64,000 nt of DNA from Prolixibacteraceae bacterium (lineage in GTDB: Bacteria; Bacteroidota; Bacteroidia; Bacteroidales; Prolixibacteraceae): positions 62,001 to 126,000 of the forward strand of contig DOAQ01000020.1 of the NCBI GenBank assembly GCA_003506435.1. Reading direction: 5' to 3'. The notes beneath the pieces are model-generated. The model had not been told where the DNA came from. It ran no database searches and saw nothing but the letters and a program-made list of their open reading frames with translations. Numbering within the stretch: position 1 is the stretch's first letter; each line of letters opens with the position of its first letter. Positions 47,099 to 54,833 of the stretch are shown piece after piece. A program made the translations under genes and the position numbers.

Positions 47099-47205
47099 TT
47101 CGTTCTATCCAGGTAAAAACTGGCTTTTATGACTTTTTTATTTGGTGCTCATTATTCATGATATTCTTTTTTGAATAAAAGACTTTCATGTCCCGGAAAA
47201 GTTTT

Positions 47206-47214
47206 TACATTTGC
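47206..47214 (+). promoter_or_regulatory. metK promoter -7 box
   Basis: TACATTTGC is an exact TAnnTTTGC match. Transcription would start about 47219-47222, which is right at the 5' edge of the riboswitch. Confidence 0.65.
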
Positions 47215-47221
47215 AACGATA

Positions 47222-47277
47222 ATGGTGGACAAATTTGAGATTGATTGCAACCACGGAAAAAAATGCTAAAGCGATCC
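47222..47277 (+). ncRNA. SAM-II-like riboswitch upstream of metK
   Basis: The layout matches the SAM-II H-type pseudoknot. P1 is GTGG (47225-47228) with CCAC (47251-47254). The conserved TTGCAA lies just before the 3' strand of P1 (47245-47250). A GCTAAAG segment (47265-47271) follows an A-rich stretch. P2 can form between GATTG (47239-47243) and CGATC (47272-47276), one G·U pair. The gene downstream makes SAM, and the promoter sits immediately upstream. Known SAM-II elements sequester the ribosome binding site; here about 95 nt separate it from the ATG. Confidence 0.7.
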
Positions 47278-47371
47278 TTACTTTTCTCTTTGCTTTACCA
47301 ATCCATTTGCCACGTTTTTTGTTTAACCAAGTGCTGCGAAGTTTCGCCGTGCTTATAAATTTTCAGAAAAC

Positions 47372-48625
47372 ATGAGTTATTTATTTACAAGTGAATCCGT
47401 ATCGGAAGGGCATCCTGACAAGGTAGCCGACCAAATTTCCGATGCACTGCTGGATGAATTTCTGGCTTTTGACCCGCAGTCGAAAGTAGCCTGCGAAACC
47501 CTGGTAACAACCGGACAGGTAGTACTTGCCGGTGAAGTAAAATCACAAACCTATGTCGATGTGCAGGAAACTGCCCGCAAAGTGATCAACCAAATTGGCT
47601 ATACCAAAGCTGAATACCGCTTCGACGGCGATTCGTGCGGGGTACTGGCCGCCATTCATGAGCAAAGTCCCGACATTAACCGGGGAGTTGACAAAATAGA
47701 CAAAATGGATCAGGGCGCCGGAGATCAGGGAATGATGTTCGGTTACGCCAGCCGCGAAACCGACAATTTTATGCCGCTTCCGCTCGAACTGTCGCACCAA
47801 ATTTTGCTGGAACTGGCCGTTGTTCGCCGCGAAGGCAAATTCATGACGTATCTGCGCCCCGATTCAAAATCGCAGGTGACCATCGAATACAATGACGACA
47901 ACAGCCCAAAACGGGTAGACACCATCGTGGTTTCGACCCAACACGACGAATTTGATGCCGACGAACCCATGCTGGCAAAAATAAAGGCTGATGTGATCAA
48001 TATTCTGATGCCGCGTGTAATTGCGCAATTACCGAAACGGGTGCAGGCTTTATTCGGCAACGATATTACGTATCATGTGAACCCGACCGGCAAATTTGTG
48101 ATCGGCGGCCCTCATGGCGATACCGGCCTCACCGGGCGCAAAATTATTGTCGATACCTACGGAGGCAAAGGCGCTCATGGCGGTGGCGCTTTCTCGGGCA
48201 AAGATCCGTCGAAGGTTGACCGCTCGGCAGCTTATGCAGCCCGCCACATTGCCAAAAACCTTGTAGCCGCAGGTGTGGCTGACGAAGTGCTGGTACAACT
48301 GGCTTATGCAATCGGCGTCGCACAGCCGGTAGGTATTTTTGTAAATACTTACGGAACGGCAAAAGTTAATTTAATAGACAGCGAGATCGCTGCCCGTGTA
48401 AAAGAAATATTCGACCTGCGTCCGGCGGCCATCGAAGCGCGCCTGAAACTGCGCAACCCCATTTACCGCGAAACGGCAGCTTACGGGCACATGGGACGCA
48501 CACCAAAAACCATCACCAAAGTTTTTGAATCGCCTTATTGGGGCAAGAAAGAACTGGAAGTAGAACTGTTTACCTGGGAAAAACTGGATTACGTTCCGCA
48601 GGTAAAAAGCAAGTTTGGACTGTAA
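47372..48625 (+). CDS. metK: S-adenosylmethionine synthase
   Basis: A 417-residue cytoplasmic enzyme that makes SAM from methionine and ATP. Signatures include FTSESVSEGHPDKVADQISDA at the N-terminus, DQGAGDQGMMFGYA (ATP-binding hexapeptide region), VNPTGKFVIGGPHGDTGLTGRKIIVDTYGG and GGGAFSGKDPSKVDRSAAYAAR (P-loop-like). Length matches the Bacteroidota form. The gene is monocistronic and likely controlled by the SAM-responsive riboswitch in its leader. Confidence 0.97.
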   Translation: MSYLFTSESVSEGHPDKVADQISDALLDEFLAFDPQSKVACETLVTTGQVVLAGEVKSQTYVDVQETARKVINQIGYTKAEYRFDGDSCGVLAAIHEQSPDINRGVDKIDKMDQGAGDQGMMFGYASRETDNFMPLPLELSHQILLELAVVRREGKFMTYLRPDSKSQVTIEYNDDNSPKRVDTIVVSTQHDEFDADEPMLAKIKADVINILMPRVIAQLPKRVQALFGNDITYHVNPTGKFVIGGPHGDTGLTGRKIIVDTYGGKGAHGGGAFSGKDPSKVDRSAAYAARHIAKNLVAAGVADEVLVQLAYAIGVAQPVGIFVNTYGTAKVNLIDSEIAARVKEIFDLRPAAIEARLKLRNPIYRETAAYGHMGRTPKTITKVFESPYWGKKELEVELFTWEKLDYVPQVKSKFGL

Positions 48626-48640
48626 TAAATTGAAATAATA

Positions 48641-48758
48641 AGTTTGTCCGGAGAGTCTCTCTTTGTGAACAACTTCGTTCCCCCTGCGGTTAAAAAATTT
48701 TACCACAGAGGAACGAGAGGCGCACAGTGTTTCACAGAGTATTCTTTTCGGACAAACT
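48641..48758. repeat. Long imperfect inverted repeat (118 bp)
   Basis: Outer arms agtttgtccg (48641) and cggacaaact (48749-48758) are exact complements. Pairing continues inward with gaps (tttgtga / ttcacag, cgttcc / ggaacg, ctgcggt / accacag) to an A/T-rich centre taaaaaatttta. It starts 16 bp after metK. It could be a miniature mobile element, a REP-like repeat or a large terminator hairpin. Confidence 0.65.
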
Positions 48759-48793
48759 TGTTTTGAAGAAACAGCCTCTTTCTTCCGTCATTG

Positions 48794-48843
48794 CCCTTTC
48801 CTTTTTGTCATTCCGGCGCAGGCCGGAATCTCATCGCACACCA
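48794..48843. repeat. Dispersed palindromic repeat, copy 1
   Basis: Contains gtcattccggcgcaggccgg and then aatctcatcgcacacc. The central ttccgg/ccggaa palindrome is of a type often seen between genes in many bacteria. The flanks match copy 2 at 49091. Confidence 0.65.
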
Positions 48844-49090
48844 CGGATACCTGAGGCAATTCGAATATTTTTCATTCCCGTTATCGAACCCGTACCGGGT
48901 TCTGATTGATTTGTGCTGCTACCGGCTATTATAATCAAATCCGTACCAGATTTTCAGGAGCCAGTTATTTTGCATATCTCAAAATTCCTGTAAATGATTT
49001 TGCACATTTCACAATGCCGCAGGTATTGGAATATAGTAGAAATTTATCGCCGTGAAAAAAGGGAACAACCCGGGACGGGTTGGATATTGT
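48844..49090. other. Intergenic region with minor repeats
   Basis: No gene. It holds near-palindromes aacccgtaccgggtt (about 48885) and aacccgggacgggtt (about 49067), and a degenerate 30-bp direct repeat starting attttgca at 48967 and 48997. Functions unknown. Confidence 0.45.
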
Positions 49091-49146
49091 CCCTTTCTTT
49101 CGCGTCATTCCGGTCCCGCGTACACGGGAGAATCTCATCGCACACC
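49091..49146. repeat. Dispersed palindromic repeat, copy 2
   Basis: Shares ccctttc, cgtcattccgg and gaatctcatcgcacacc with copy 1, but the centre differs (tcccgcgtacacgggag). Confidence 0.6.
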
Positions 49147-49387
49147 CCAAAACCCATTGATTATTACCGCTATTAAGAATGATTTTAAATTTCAGATGTC
49201 TGCATTATAATGCTATGATTTATGTTTGAAATAGCCTAATTTGCATACACGATTTTTTCACTTTATAAAAGGATGTTGAACATGTTTATATCCTCCTATT
49301 TGGAAGAATATCATAAATTAATCGCCGCTAAAGCGGAAAAAAGTTCGTAGAATATACACAGACGTTAGCTTTAATGCCAAAAAATCA
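49147..49387. other. AT-rich upstream flank of the trypsin-like gene
   Basis: About 240 bp with a marked drop in GC. No gene, promoter match or RNA was recognised. The composition change coincides with the start of the AT-rich two-gene insert. Confidence 0.45.
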
Positions 49388-50254
49388 ATGATAACAATTC
49401 AACAGTATATAGATGACATTACGGATGCAGTAACGAAAAAAATTATACGGTATACACCTCAGATTTATAGACTTGTTGAAAAAGTAAAAAAGTCATCATC
49501 TCCTTATGATGCTATTGGAAGTGCTGTTCTTATAAAATTAAATGATAGATATTTTTTAATCACTGCGGGACACATAATAAGTGAAAATAAAGTCGGGAAA
49601 ATTGGATTTCTTGAAAAGGGGACATTTCACATTTTAGATGGGCATTTCATTTATATAAATCCTGACTTAGACACTGTATCAAAATATACTGATTTGGCAA
49701 TTTGTGAACTTGATTTTGAATCACAAGAATTTTTAACAAAACATTTTGATTTTATTGATGGAGCCAAACTGAATTTTGACTACCAACCTAAAAACGATAA
49801 GAATTTTTTGCTGGTGGGCTTTCCGTGGAGAAAAACTAAATTCAATTTTGTAAAGCAAAAATTTAAAGTCATTCCTTTTAAATTCCTTACAGACATTTAT
49901 AATAACAACCAGATTGGTAAAGAAATAGAATCTTACAGAGACCAGTGTTTGGTATTGAGCTATCCTCAAAGACAGATTATTGATATAAAAACCGGGGAAA
50001 AGAAACGAGCTGTTATCCCAGAAGGACTTAGTGGCTGTGGGGTTTGGCATATTCCAAATATTTTTGTTGAAAACATTGATAATGCAATAGCGAATCTAGC
50101 GGGAATTGTCATCAGACAAGATGAATTTACAAAGCGTTATATAATCGCGACAAGAATACATATTGTTTCAGAAATATTGAGGTTATCCTTTGATTTAAAC
50201 TTAAAACCATCAATGATAAGTAGAAGAAATGGCATAAAAGCTAACATTTTGTAA
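49388..50254 (+). CDS. Cytoplasmic trypsin-like serine protease-fold protein
   Basis: A 288-residue protein without a signal peptide. A chymotrypsin-type triad can be placed at H62 (FLITAGHII), D102 (YTDLAICEL) and S215 (PEGLSGCGVWHIP); the usual GxSGG is GLSGCG here. It is much richer in A/T and in Lys, Ile and Asn codons than metK or the helicase, which suggests recent transfer. Proteins of this kind appear as stand-alone effectors in accessory islands, including defence-related ones, but no partner nuclease, sensor or toxin is present. The substrate is unknown. Confidence 0.65.
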   Translation: MITIQQYIDDITDAVTKKIIRYTPQIYRLVEKVKKSSSPYDAIGSAVLIKLNDRYFLITAGHIISENKVGKIGFLEKGTFHILDGHFIYINPDLDTVSKYTDLAICELDFESQEFLTKHFDFIDGAKLNFDYQPKNDKNFLLVGFPWRKTKFNFVKQKFKVIPFKFLTDIYNNNQIGKEIESYRDQCLVLSYPQRQIIDIKTGEKKRAVIPEGLSGCGVWHIPNIFVENIDNAIANLAGIVIRQDEFTKRYIIATRIHIVSEILRLSFDLNLKPSMISRRNGIKANIL

Positions 50255-50293
50255 ATCACACCATAAACTAGTGTACACCATAACATCTGAAGA

Positions 50294-50983
50294 ATGAGAA
50301 CTATATTTTTATTGATCGTTACAATATTGATTTTTGGAAAAAATCTTTCTTTAGCTCAGGAAAAAGAAATTGACAGAAGATATAAAGGGAAAGAGATTGA
50401 ATTTAGAAGATTTTTGGCGCAAAATCTCAAGTACCCAGTTCTTTCACAAGTAAATGGATCAGTCGGTTATTCAATTAGTTCCATAACTATAACACCTCAG
50501 GGAGAAATATTGGATATATCAATTATTAATCCGATAGATAATTCAATCGATGAGGATATAAAAAGAGTTATTAAAATGACAGGCAACAATTGGAATGTAT
50601 CTGACTCTCTTTCTACTAATCAAACATTTTATATTCAGATAGCTTATACAATTGCTATGCGTGGAAAGGTATCTAATGAAATAAATAGTCCCGTAAAGAA
50701 TGGTTATAATTTTATAGAACCAATCATATTAACTGCAAAAACAGGGGACAAAAATTCTTTACCTGTATCTAACGAATATTTACGCATGAAATGCGATGAG
50801 TTTTTTAAAAACGAAAACTATGAAGAAGCATTAAAATGTGTTAATGAACTAATTAAAAGAAATCCTTTTGATAAAAAATTATATCAATTAAGAATATCGA
50901 TCAACAAAAGATTAGAAAGGAAAGATGTGCTAAAGATGCAAAACTTTATTCCAGGAGTAACATTGGACGAACTTATAAATTAA
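50294..50983 (+). CDS. TonB C-terminal-like domain protein with TPR
   Basis: A signal peptide (1-21, ending SLAQ) is followed by a TonB-C-like domain (about 33-120): FRRFLAQNLKYPVLSQVNGSVGYSISSITITPQGEILDISII, then DEDIKRVIKMTGNNW. Residues about 155-215 form tetratricopeptide-like helices (CDEFFKNENYEEALKCVNELIKRNPFDKKLYQLRIS). There is no N-terminal membrane anchor or proline-rich linker, so it is not a working TonB. It is AT-rich like its neighbour and lies 39 bp downstream of it. Confidence 0.65.
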   Translation: MRTIFLLIVTILIFGKNLSLAQEKEIDRRYKGKEIEFRRFLAQNLKYPVLSQVNGSVGYSISSITITPQGEILDISIINPIDNSIDEDIKRVIKMTGNNWNVSDSLSTNQTFYIQIAYTIAMRGKVSNEINSPVKNGYNFIEPIILTAKTGDKNSLPVSNEYLRMKCDEFFKNENYEEALKCVNELIKRNPFDKKLYQLRISINKRLERKDVLKMQNFIPGVTLDELIN

Positions 50984-51182
50984 AAAACTAAGACTAACGG
51001 CTCATACCGAATGCGGGTTTCAGAGGTTTGCAAGGTGCAGCACCGGCAGTTACCGTCATGGTCGGTTGACAATAACTCTCATCGCAGCCTGCCACGTTTC
51101 ATACAATTTACCGTTCAATAAGAGGAGATCTTATTGAGGCTTTATTACTCTCAATTCGTAGCTAAATCCCCTTTGCAAAAAA
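50984..51182. other. Intergenic region between convergent genes, left part
   Basis: No gene. GC content rises back to the local average here. No terminator with a T tail was recognised. Confidence 0.4.
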
Positions 51183-51280
51183 GCAAGCTTGCAATCGGAT
51201 AAAAGCAAGCCTGCTATTCATCAAAACCAAGCTTGCTTTTGAGCAAAACCTAACTTGCTTTTGGGTAAAAGTAAGCTTGC
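51183..51280. repeat. Array B: five GCAAGCTTGC-type palindromes with 22-bp period
   Basis: Ten-base cores start at 51183 (gcaagcttgc), 51205 (gcaagcctgc), 51227 (ccaagcttgc), 51249 (cctaacttgc) and 51271 (gtaagcttgc); every spacing is exactly 22 bp. Each 12-bp spacer ends in aaaa. The first core is a perfect palindrome and the others deviate by one or a few bases. The layout matches array A but with a different core. Confidence 0.85.
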
Positions 51281-51373
51281 TTTTTTCAAGACGTATTGCC
51301 TGTCCTGTTTCCGCGAAACGAAGGCGTTAATTTTACAGGCAAATTTGCCTCATCGCAGGTGGCGGTTTGCAGG

Positions 51374-52603
51374 TTATTTCTTCTTTCTTTTCTTTGGCGA
51401 AAGTCCGGCTTCTTCTTTTAAAAGCGAACGCCAGTCGTTATCGTGGTCTTTCGTAAAATCAAGGGTTTCCATGTATTCGCCTTTGCCAATCTCAAGCACT
51501 TTTACTTTCTTATCGAGATACATTTCTATTTCCTCCAAAATGGGTTTCTCTTCCTGGCTGCAAAACGAAACGGCATGTCCGCGTTCTTTGGCACGTCCGG
51601 TACGGCCAACCCGGTGCACGTAATTTTCCGACTGTTCGGGCAGATCGTAGTTGATTACAAAATTCACCCCCGGAATGTCGATGCCGCGGGCGCTGACATC
51701 AGTAGCAATTAACATTCTAATTTCACCGCTTCGAAATTTATCCAGCACTTCGAAACGTTCTTTTTGTTCTTTATCGCCGTGAATGGTTTCGCTATTCACC
51801 CCAACCCGTTCCATGGCTTTTTTTACCCGTTCGGCACGAACTTTTGTCCGTACAAAAACCAGTATTTTTTTATCCGGGTTCTCCTCAACAATCCGTTCAA
51901 GAAAAAATCGTTTGTCGTCCATCTCAATAAACGCCACCGAATGATCGACATTTTTTGCTACCGGGTCTTTGGGTGAAATCTGGATTCGGATAGGTTTCCG
52001 GGTCAACGAATAGGCCAGTTCTTTTATTTTTTCATCGATCGTCGCCGAGAAAAACAAGGTTTGCCGGTTCTTCGGAAGAAATTTCAGCAGGTCGCGAATG
52101 TCCCGTATAAAACCGAGGTCGAGCATGTGGTCGGCCTCATCCAGAATCAAAATTTCGATGCGCCCAAAATTAATATATCCCTGGCTTACCAGATCGAACA
52201 TGCGGCCGGGAGTTGCTACCAGAATATCAATCCCTTTTTCGAGTTTGGCAATTTGCGGTCCCTGTTCCACTCCGCCAAAAACACAAAAAGTTTTCACGCG
52301 GGTATGTTTTCCAATCTGTTCGAAAACCCCGGTAATCTGCAATGCCAGCTCTCGGGTAGGCACCATCACCAGGCATTTGATGCCATCGGGACGGCCCGGG
52401 ATTTTTCGCTCGTCGAGCAAATGAAGCACCGGAATTGCAAAGGCTGCTGTTTTTCCGGTTCCGGTTTGCGCGATGGCCAGCACATCCTCGCCTCTCATAA
52501 TGGGAGGAATCGATTTAAACTGAATATCGGTTGGCCGGTTGAACCCCAGCTTCGAAAGGCTTTTCTTTATGTCAGGAGAAATTGAATATTGTTCGAACTT
52601 CAT
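51374..52603 (-). CDS. DEAD-box RNA helicase (RhlE-like)
   Basis: A 409-residue cytoplasmic ATP-dependent RNA helicase. The motifs in order are: Q motif FNRPTDIQ, I AQTGTGKT (45-52), Ia PTRELALQ, II DEAD, III SAT, IV region VFVRTKV, V ATDVSARGIDIPG, VI HRVGRTGR. A short basic C-terminal tail (KKRKKK) may bind RNA. It likely helps RNA folding, ribosome assembly or decay. No cold-shock or operon partner is adjacent. Confidence 0.92.
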   Translation of the reverse strand: MKFEQYSISPDIKKSLSKLGFNRPTDIQFKSIPPIMRGEDVLAIAQTGTGKTAAFAIPVLHLLDERKIPGRPDGIKCLVMVPTRELALQITGVFEQIGKHTRVKTFCVFGGVEQGPQIAKLEKGIDILVATPGRMFDLVSQGYINFGRIEILILDEADHMLDLGFIRDIRDLLKFLPKNRQTLFFSATIDEKIKELAYSLTRKPIRIQISPKDPVAKNVDHSVAFIEMDDKRFFLERIVEENPDKKILVFVRTKVRAERVKKAMERVGVNSETIHGDKEQKERFEVLDKFRSGEIRMLIATDVSARGIDIPGVNFVINYDLPEQSENYVHRVGRTGRAKERGHAVSFCSQEEKPILEEIEMYLDKKVKVLEIGKGEYMETLDFTKDHDNDWRSLLKEEAGLSPKKRKKK

Positions 52604-52628
52604 TTTGCTTTACTTGAAATTTCAAAGT

Positions 52629-52637
52629 ACAAAGCTA
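52629..52637 (-). promoter_or_regulatory. -7 box of helicase promoter
   Basis: The minus strand reads TAGCTTTGT, a full match to TAnnTTTGY, about 25 bp before the ATG. A -33 TTG is not evident. Confidence 0.45.
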
Positions 52638-52711
52638 GTCCTTTTTTTGGGACAGTCCCGGGGGTACCGATCAGCTTTTTCTTTGCCGACAGAACAACAG
52701 TACATGGTTTT

Positions 52712-54823
52712 CTAGTCTTTTCCCAACACAAAAATGGGCGTCATCTCGCGGTATAGCGCATTTTGGAAGCTTCGTTTTCCTTTTTTTTCAATTTCTCCGT
52801 TTACCGTTCCCACAACAGCCAGCCCCAAATGGAGACGTCGTAATTTCTTCAGCGCTTTTTCATCAATTTTCAGATTGACCACCTTTTCGGTTTCGTGCGG
52901 CAGTACTTTGGTCGGCTCCATTGTGATGAAAGGGCTTTTCTTATTCAATTCCAGATCAATCGGATCGGTAAAACCGGGCGCCCTGAAAATCCTTATTTTA
53001 ACAGGAATAATCGTGTCTGACGAAGTTACAGGTATGGCTTTTTGAAGATTTTGCTCCATTTCGGTTGACAACCGCAGGGAAAAAGGTGACGCCGGGGTAA
53101 TCCTGGCTACAAAACCGGCAGCCGGAATATGATGAGTATAATAAAAAGCCTGCATCATGTTGTCGGCAGCAGTCGCCGTTTGTGTAATCACCGGCTGCTC
53201 TCTTCCTTTGGAACGGGCGCTGGTAAGCACTTCAAGAGATAAATCTCCTTCTTCGGCCATTGCCGGGGCGGTAACTGATATGTCCCAGAATTTACTTCCG
53301 GGCTGGCTGTGCAGGCAGCTTACCAAATATCCTTTGGGCAACCCTTTTATATCGAAATTCAAGCCGGGAATAAATTTTTCTTCAGAAGAAATATCTACCC
53401 GGAAAAGCGCAGTCCCTCCTTTGGGTATTGTGAGGTTGGCCGGTGAAACAAATGTTTGGAAAGCGGGAACATTGGGCCGACGTTCAATCAGGTAATAACA
53501 ATCGGGGCCGCAATTACCCAGTACATCGGTCACCTCCAAAATGTAATCGCCTGCCTGTTTTACCTTGTATTGCAACATCGGGTCGGCATGGTGGGTTATC
53601 AACCCCTGTGTTGCATCTTCCACATCGTCCACTTCAATCAATTTGACCCCGGACGGATCGCGAAGCGTCATTTTTGCATCGAGCATGGAACCCAGCCGCC
53701 GGGCTTTTATGTCGATGGCAATTTTTTCGTTCTTCAGGGCCACGATCCGGTATGTTTTTATCTGGTTGGGCGAAGTAATCGAATCGAATAAAATACAATT
53801 TGTCAGGTATTCTTCTTTTTCTGAAGGCGTTGTATTGAGACGGGCATCTCGCGGCAAACCATAGAAAACAACCGGATTGGAAACAAAACCGTTTTTCCCG
53901 GCAACGGTCAATTTGCCGTAACCTTCCTGCGAAGGTTTAAACCGTATTTTATTCTGTGCGAGGTTGATGCCTTTCAGGGTAACTTCCGTATTTTTCCTGA
54001 TTTTGCCGACACATGGATATACATATTCAAGAAAGGGGATTTCGCCCAGTTCGATCCGGTAATTAAAATCTTCGCGCCCGCGGTAAATGGCATCGTGAAT
54101 GGAAAGAAAATAGGCGCCGGTTTCTTCGATCGTTGAAATGATCACCGGATCGACAGCATTCCGAAAATCGTCGTTATAGGCAATTTCCCGTCCCGCGCTG
54201 TTTGTCAGCCTGATCACGGGCTGAAACCAACCCGGCACGGCATCGGCAATGTAAGGTACTAATGTCCTTGCCTTCACCGAAGCAACCAGGGTCATTCCTT
54301 TTTCGGCCTGAAATGTGAAGTAGTCGATTTCTCCCGGAAAAATTTGTCCGCATAACGTTGCCGGAAGCTGTTCTACCTGCGTCGGTTTTGCGGCCGATGA
54401 ACCACTTTGCCCGATTATATTGGGATATTGCCCTACTTCAAAGTTCAGTTTATTGGAAACCCCTTTCGGCGATTGCAGCCGCAAATCGCGTAAGCCCGGT
54501 GTGGCATTCCGGTCGATCGTTACCCGAACGCTAATCCGGTCGGCCAGTTGAGGACTGCTTTGGTCGTCGGGTTTCCCTTTGTTTTTTTTCGATTTTAACG
54601 GATTCTTCTTTTGTTTTAGCGGAATAATTTCAGCTTTTACCCCTTCGCCGCTGATTAATACTTCGGTGGCTCCGTTCAGGTTTAAACCGCCGACCTCAAT
54701 GTCCGTAACAGTTCCTGTTTGGCCGCCTGCCGGAAAAATAAAGCCTACCGACATTTTTTGCGCCGATGCGTTTGCGAGCCAAAACATCAGTCCTATAATT
54801 GTAAAAATATACTTGTGCTGCAT
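52712..54823 (-). CDS. PPC-domain exported protein of a Planctomycetes-type module
   Basis: A 703-residue exported protein (signal peptide 1-21). It contains repeated beta-sandwiches. One region at about 155-260 reads as a bacterial pre-peptidase C-terminal (PPC) domain: GEIDYFTFQAEKGMTLVASVKARTL, LTNSAGREIAYNDDF, GAYFLSIHDAIYRG. A second PPC-like copy lies around 365-450 (GDYILEVTDVLGNCGPDCYYLIERRP). No protease domain is seen. Proteins of this build sit beside DUF1501 and DUF1549/1553 genes in Planctomycetes and Verrucomicrobia, as here. Probably a periplasmic or surface binding partner for the DUF1501 protein, whose stop lies 10 bp upstream. Confidence 0.75.
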   Translation of the reverse strand: MQHKYIFTIIGLMFWLANASAQKMSVGFIFPAGGQTGTVTDIEVGGLNLNGATEVLISGEGVKAEIIPLKQKKNPLKSKKNKGKPDDQSSPQLADRISVRVTIDRNATPGLRDLRLQSPKGVSNKLNFEVGQYPNIIGQSGSSAAKPTQVEQLPATLCGQIFPGEIDYFTFQAEKGMTLVASVKARTLVPYIADAVPGWFQPVIRLTNSAGREIAYNDDFRNAVDPVIISTIEETGAYFLSIHDAIYRGREDFNYRIELGEIPFLEYVYPCVGKIRKNTEVTLKGINLAQNKIRFKPSQEGYGKLTVAGKNGFVSNPVVFYGLPRDARLNTTPSEKEEYLTNCILFDSITSPNQIKTYRIVALKNEKIAIDIKARRLGSMLDAKMTLRDPSGVKLIEVDDVEDATQGLITHHADPMLQYKVKQAGDYILEVTDVLGNCGPDCYYLIERRPNVPAFQTFVSPANLTIPKGGTALFRVDISSEEKFIPGLNFDIKGLPKGYLVSCLHSQPGSKFWDISVTAPAMAEEGDLSLEVLTSARSKGREQPVITQTATAADNMMQAFYYTHHIPAAGFVARITPASPFSLRLSTEMEQNLQKAIPVTSSDTIIPVKIRIFRAPGFTDPIDLELNKKSPFITMEPTKVLPHETEKVVNLKIDEKALKKLRRLHLGLAVVGTVNGEIEKKGKRSFQNALYREMTPIFVLGKD

Positions 54824-54833
54824 GGAGTTCAGG

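Noticed and set aside
49357..51000. Integron cassette with attC-like ends around the AT-rich genes
   Set aside because: cgttag and ctaacg occur in inverted orientation at the two ends, but no RYYYAAC/GTTRRRY pair with proper stem was found and no integrase is in view.
46984..51280. CRISPR arrays for the two 22-bp-period repeats
   Set aside because: Conserved units are only 6-10 bp and spacers 12-16 bp, far below CRISPR dimensions, and no cas gene is present.
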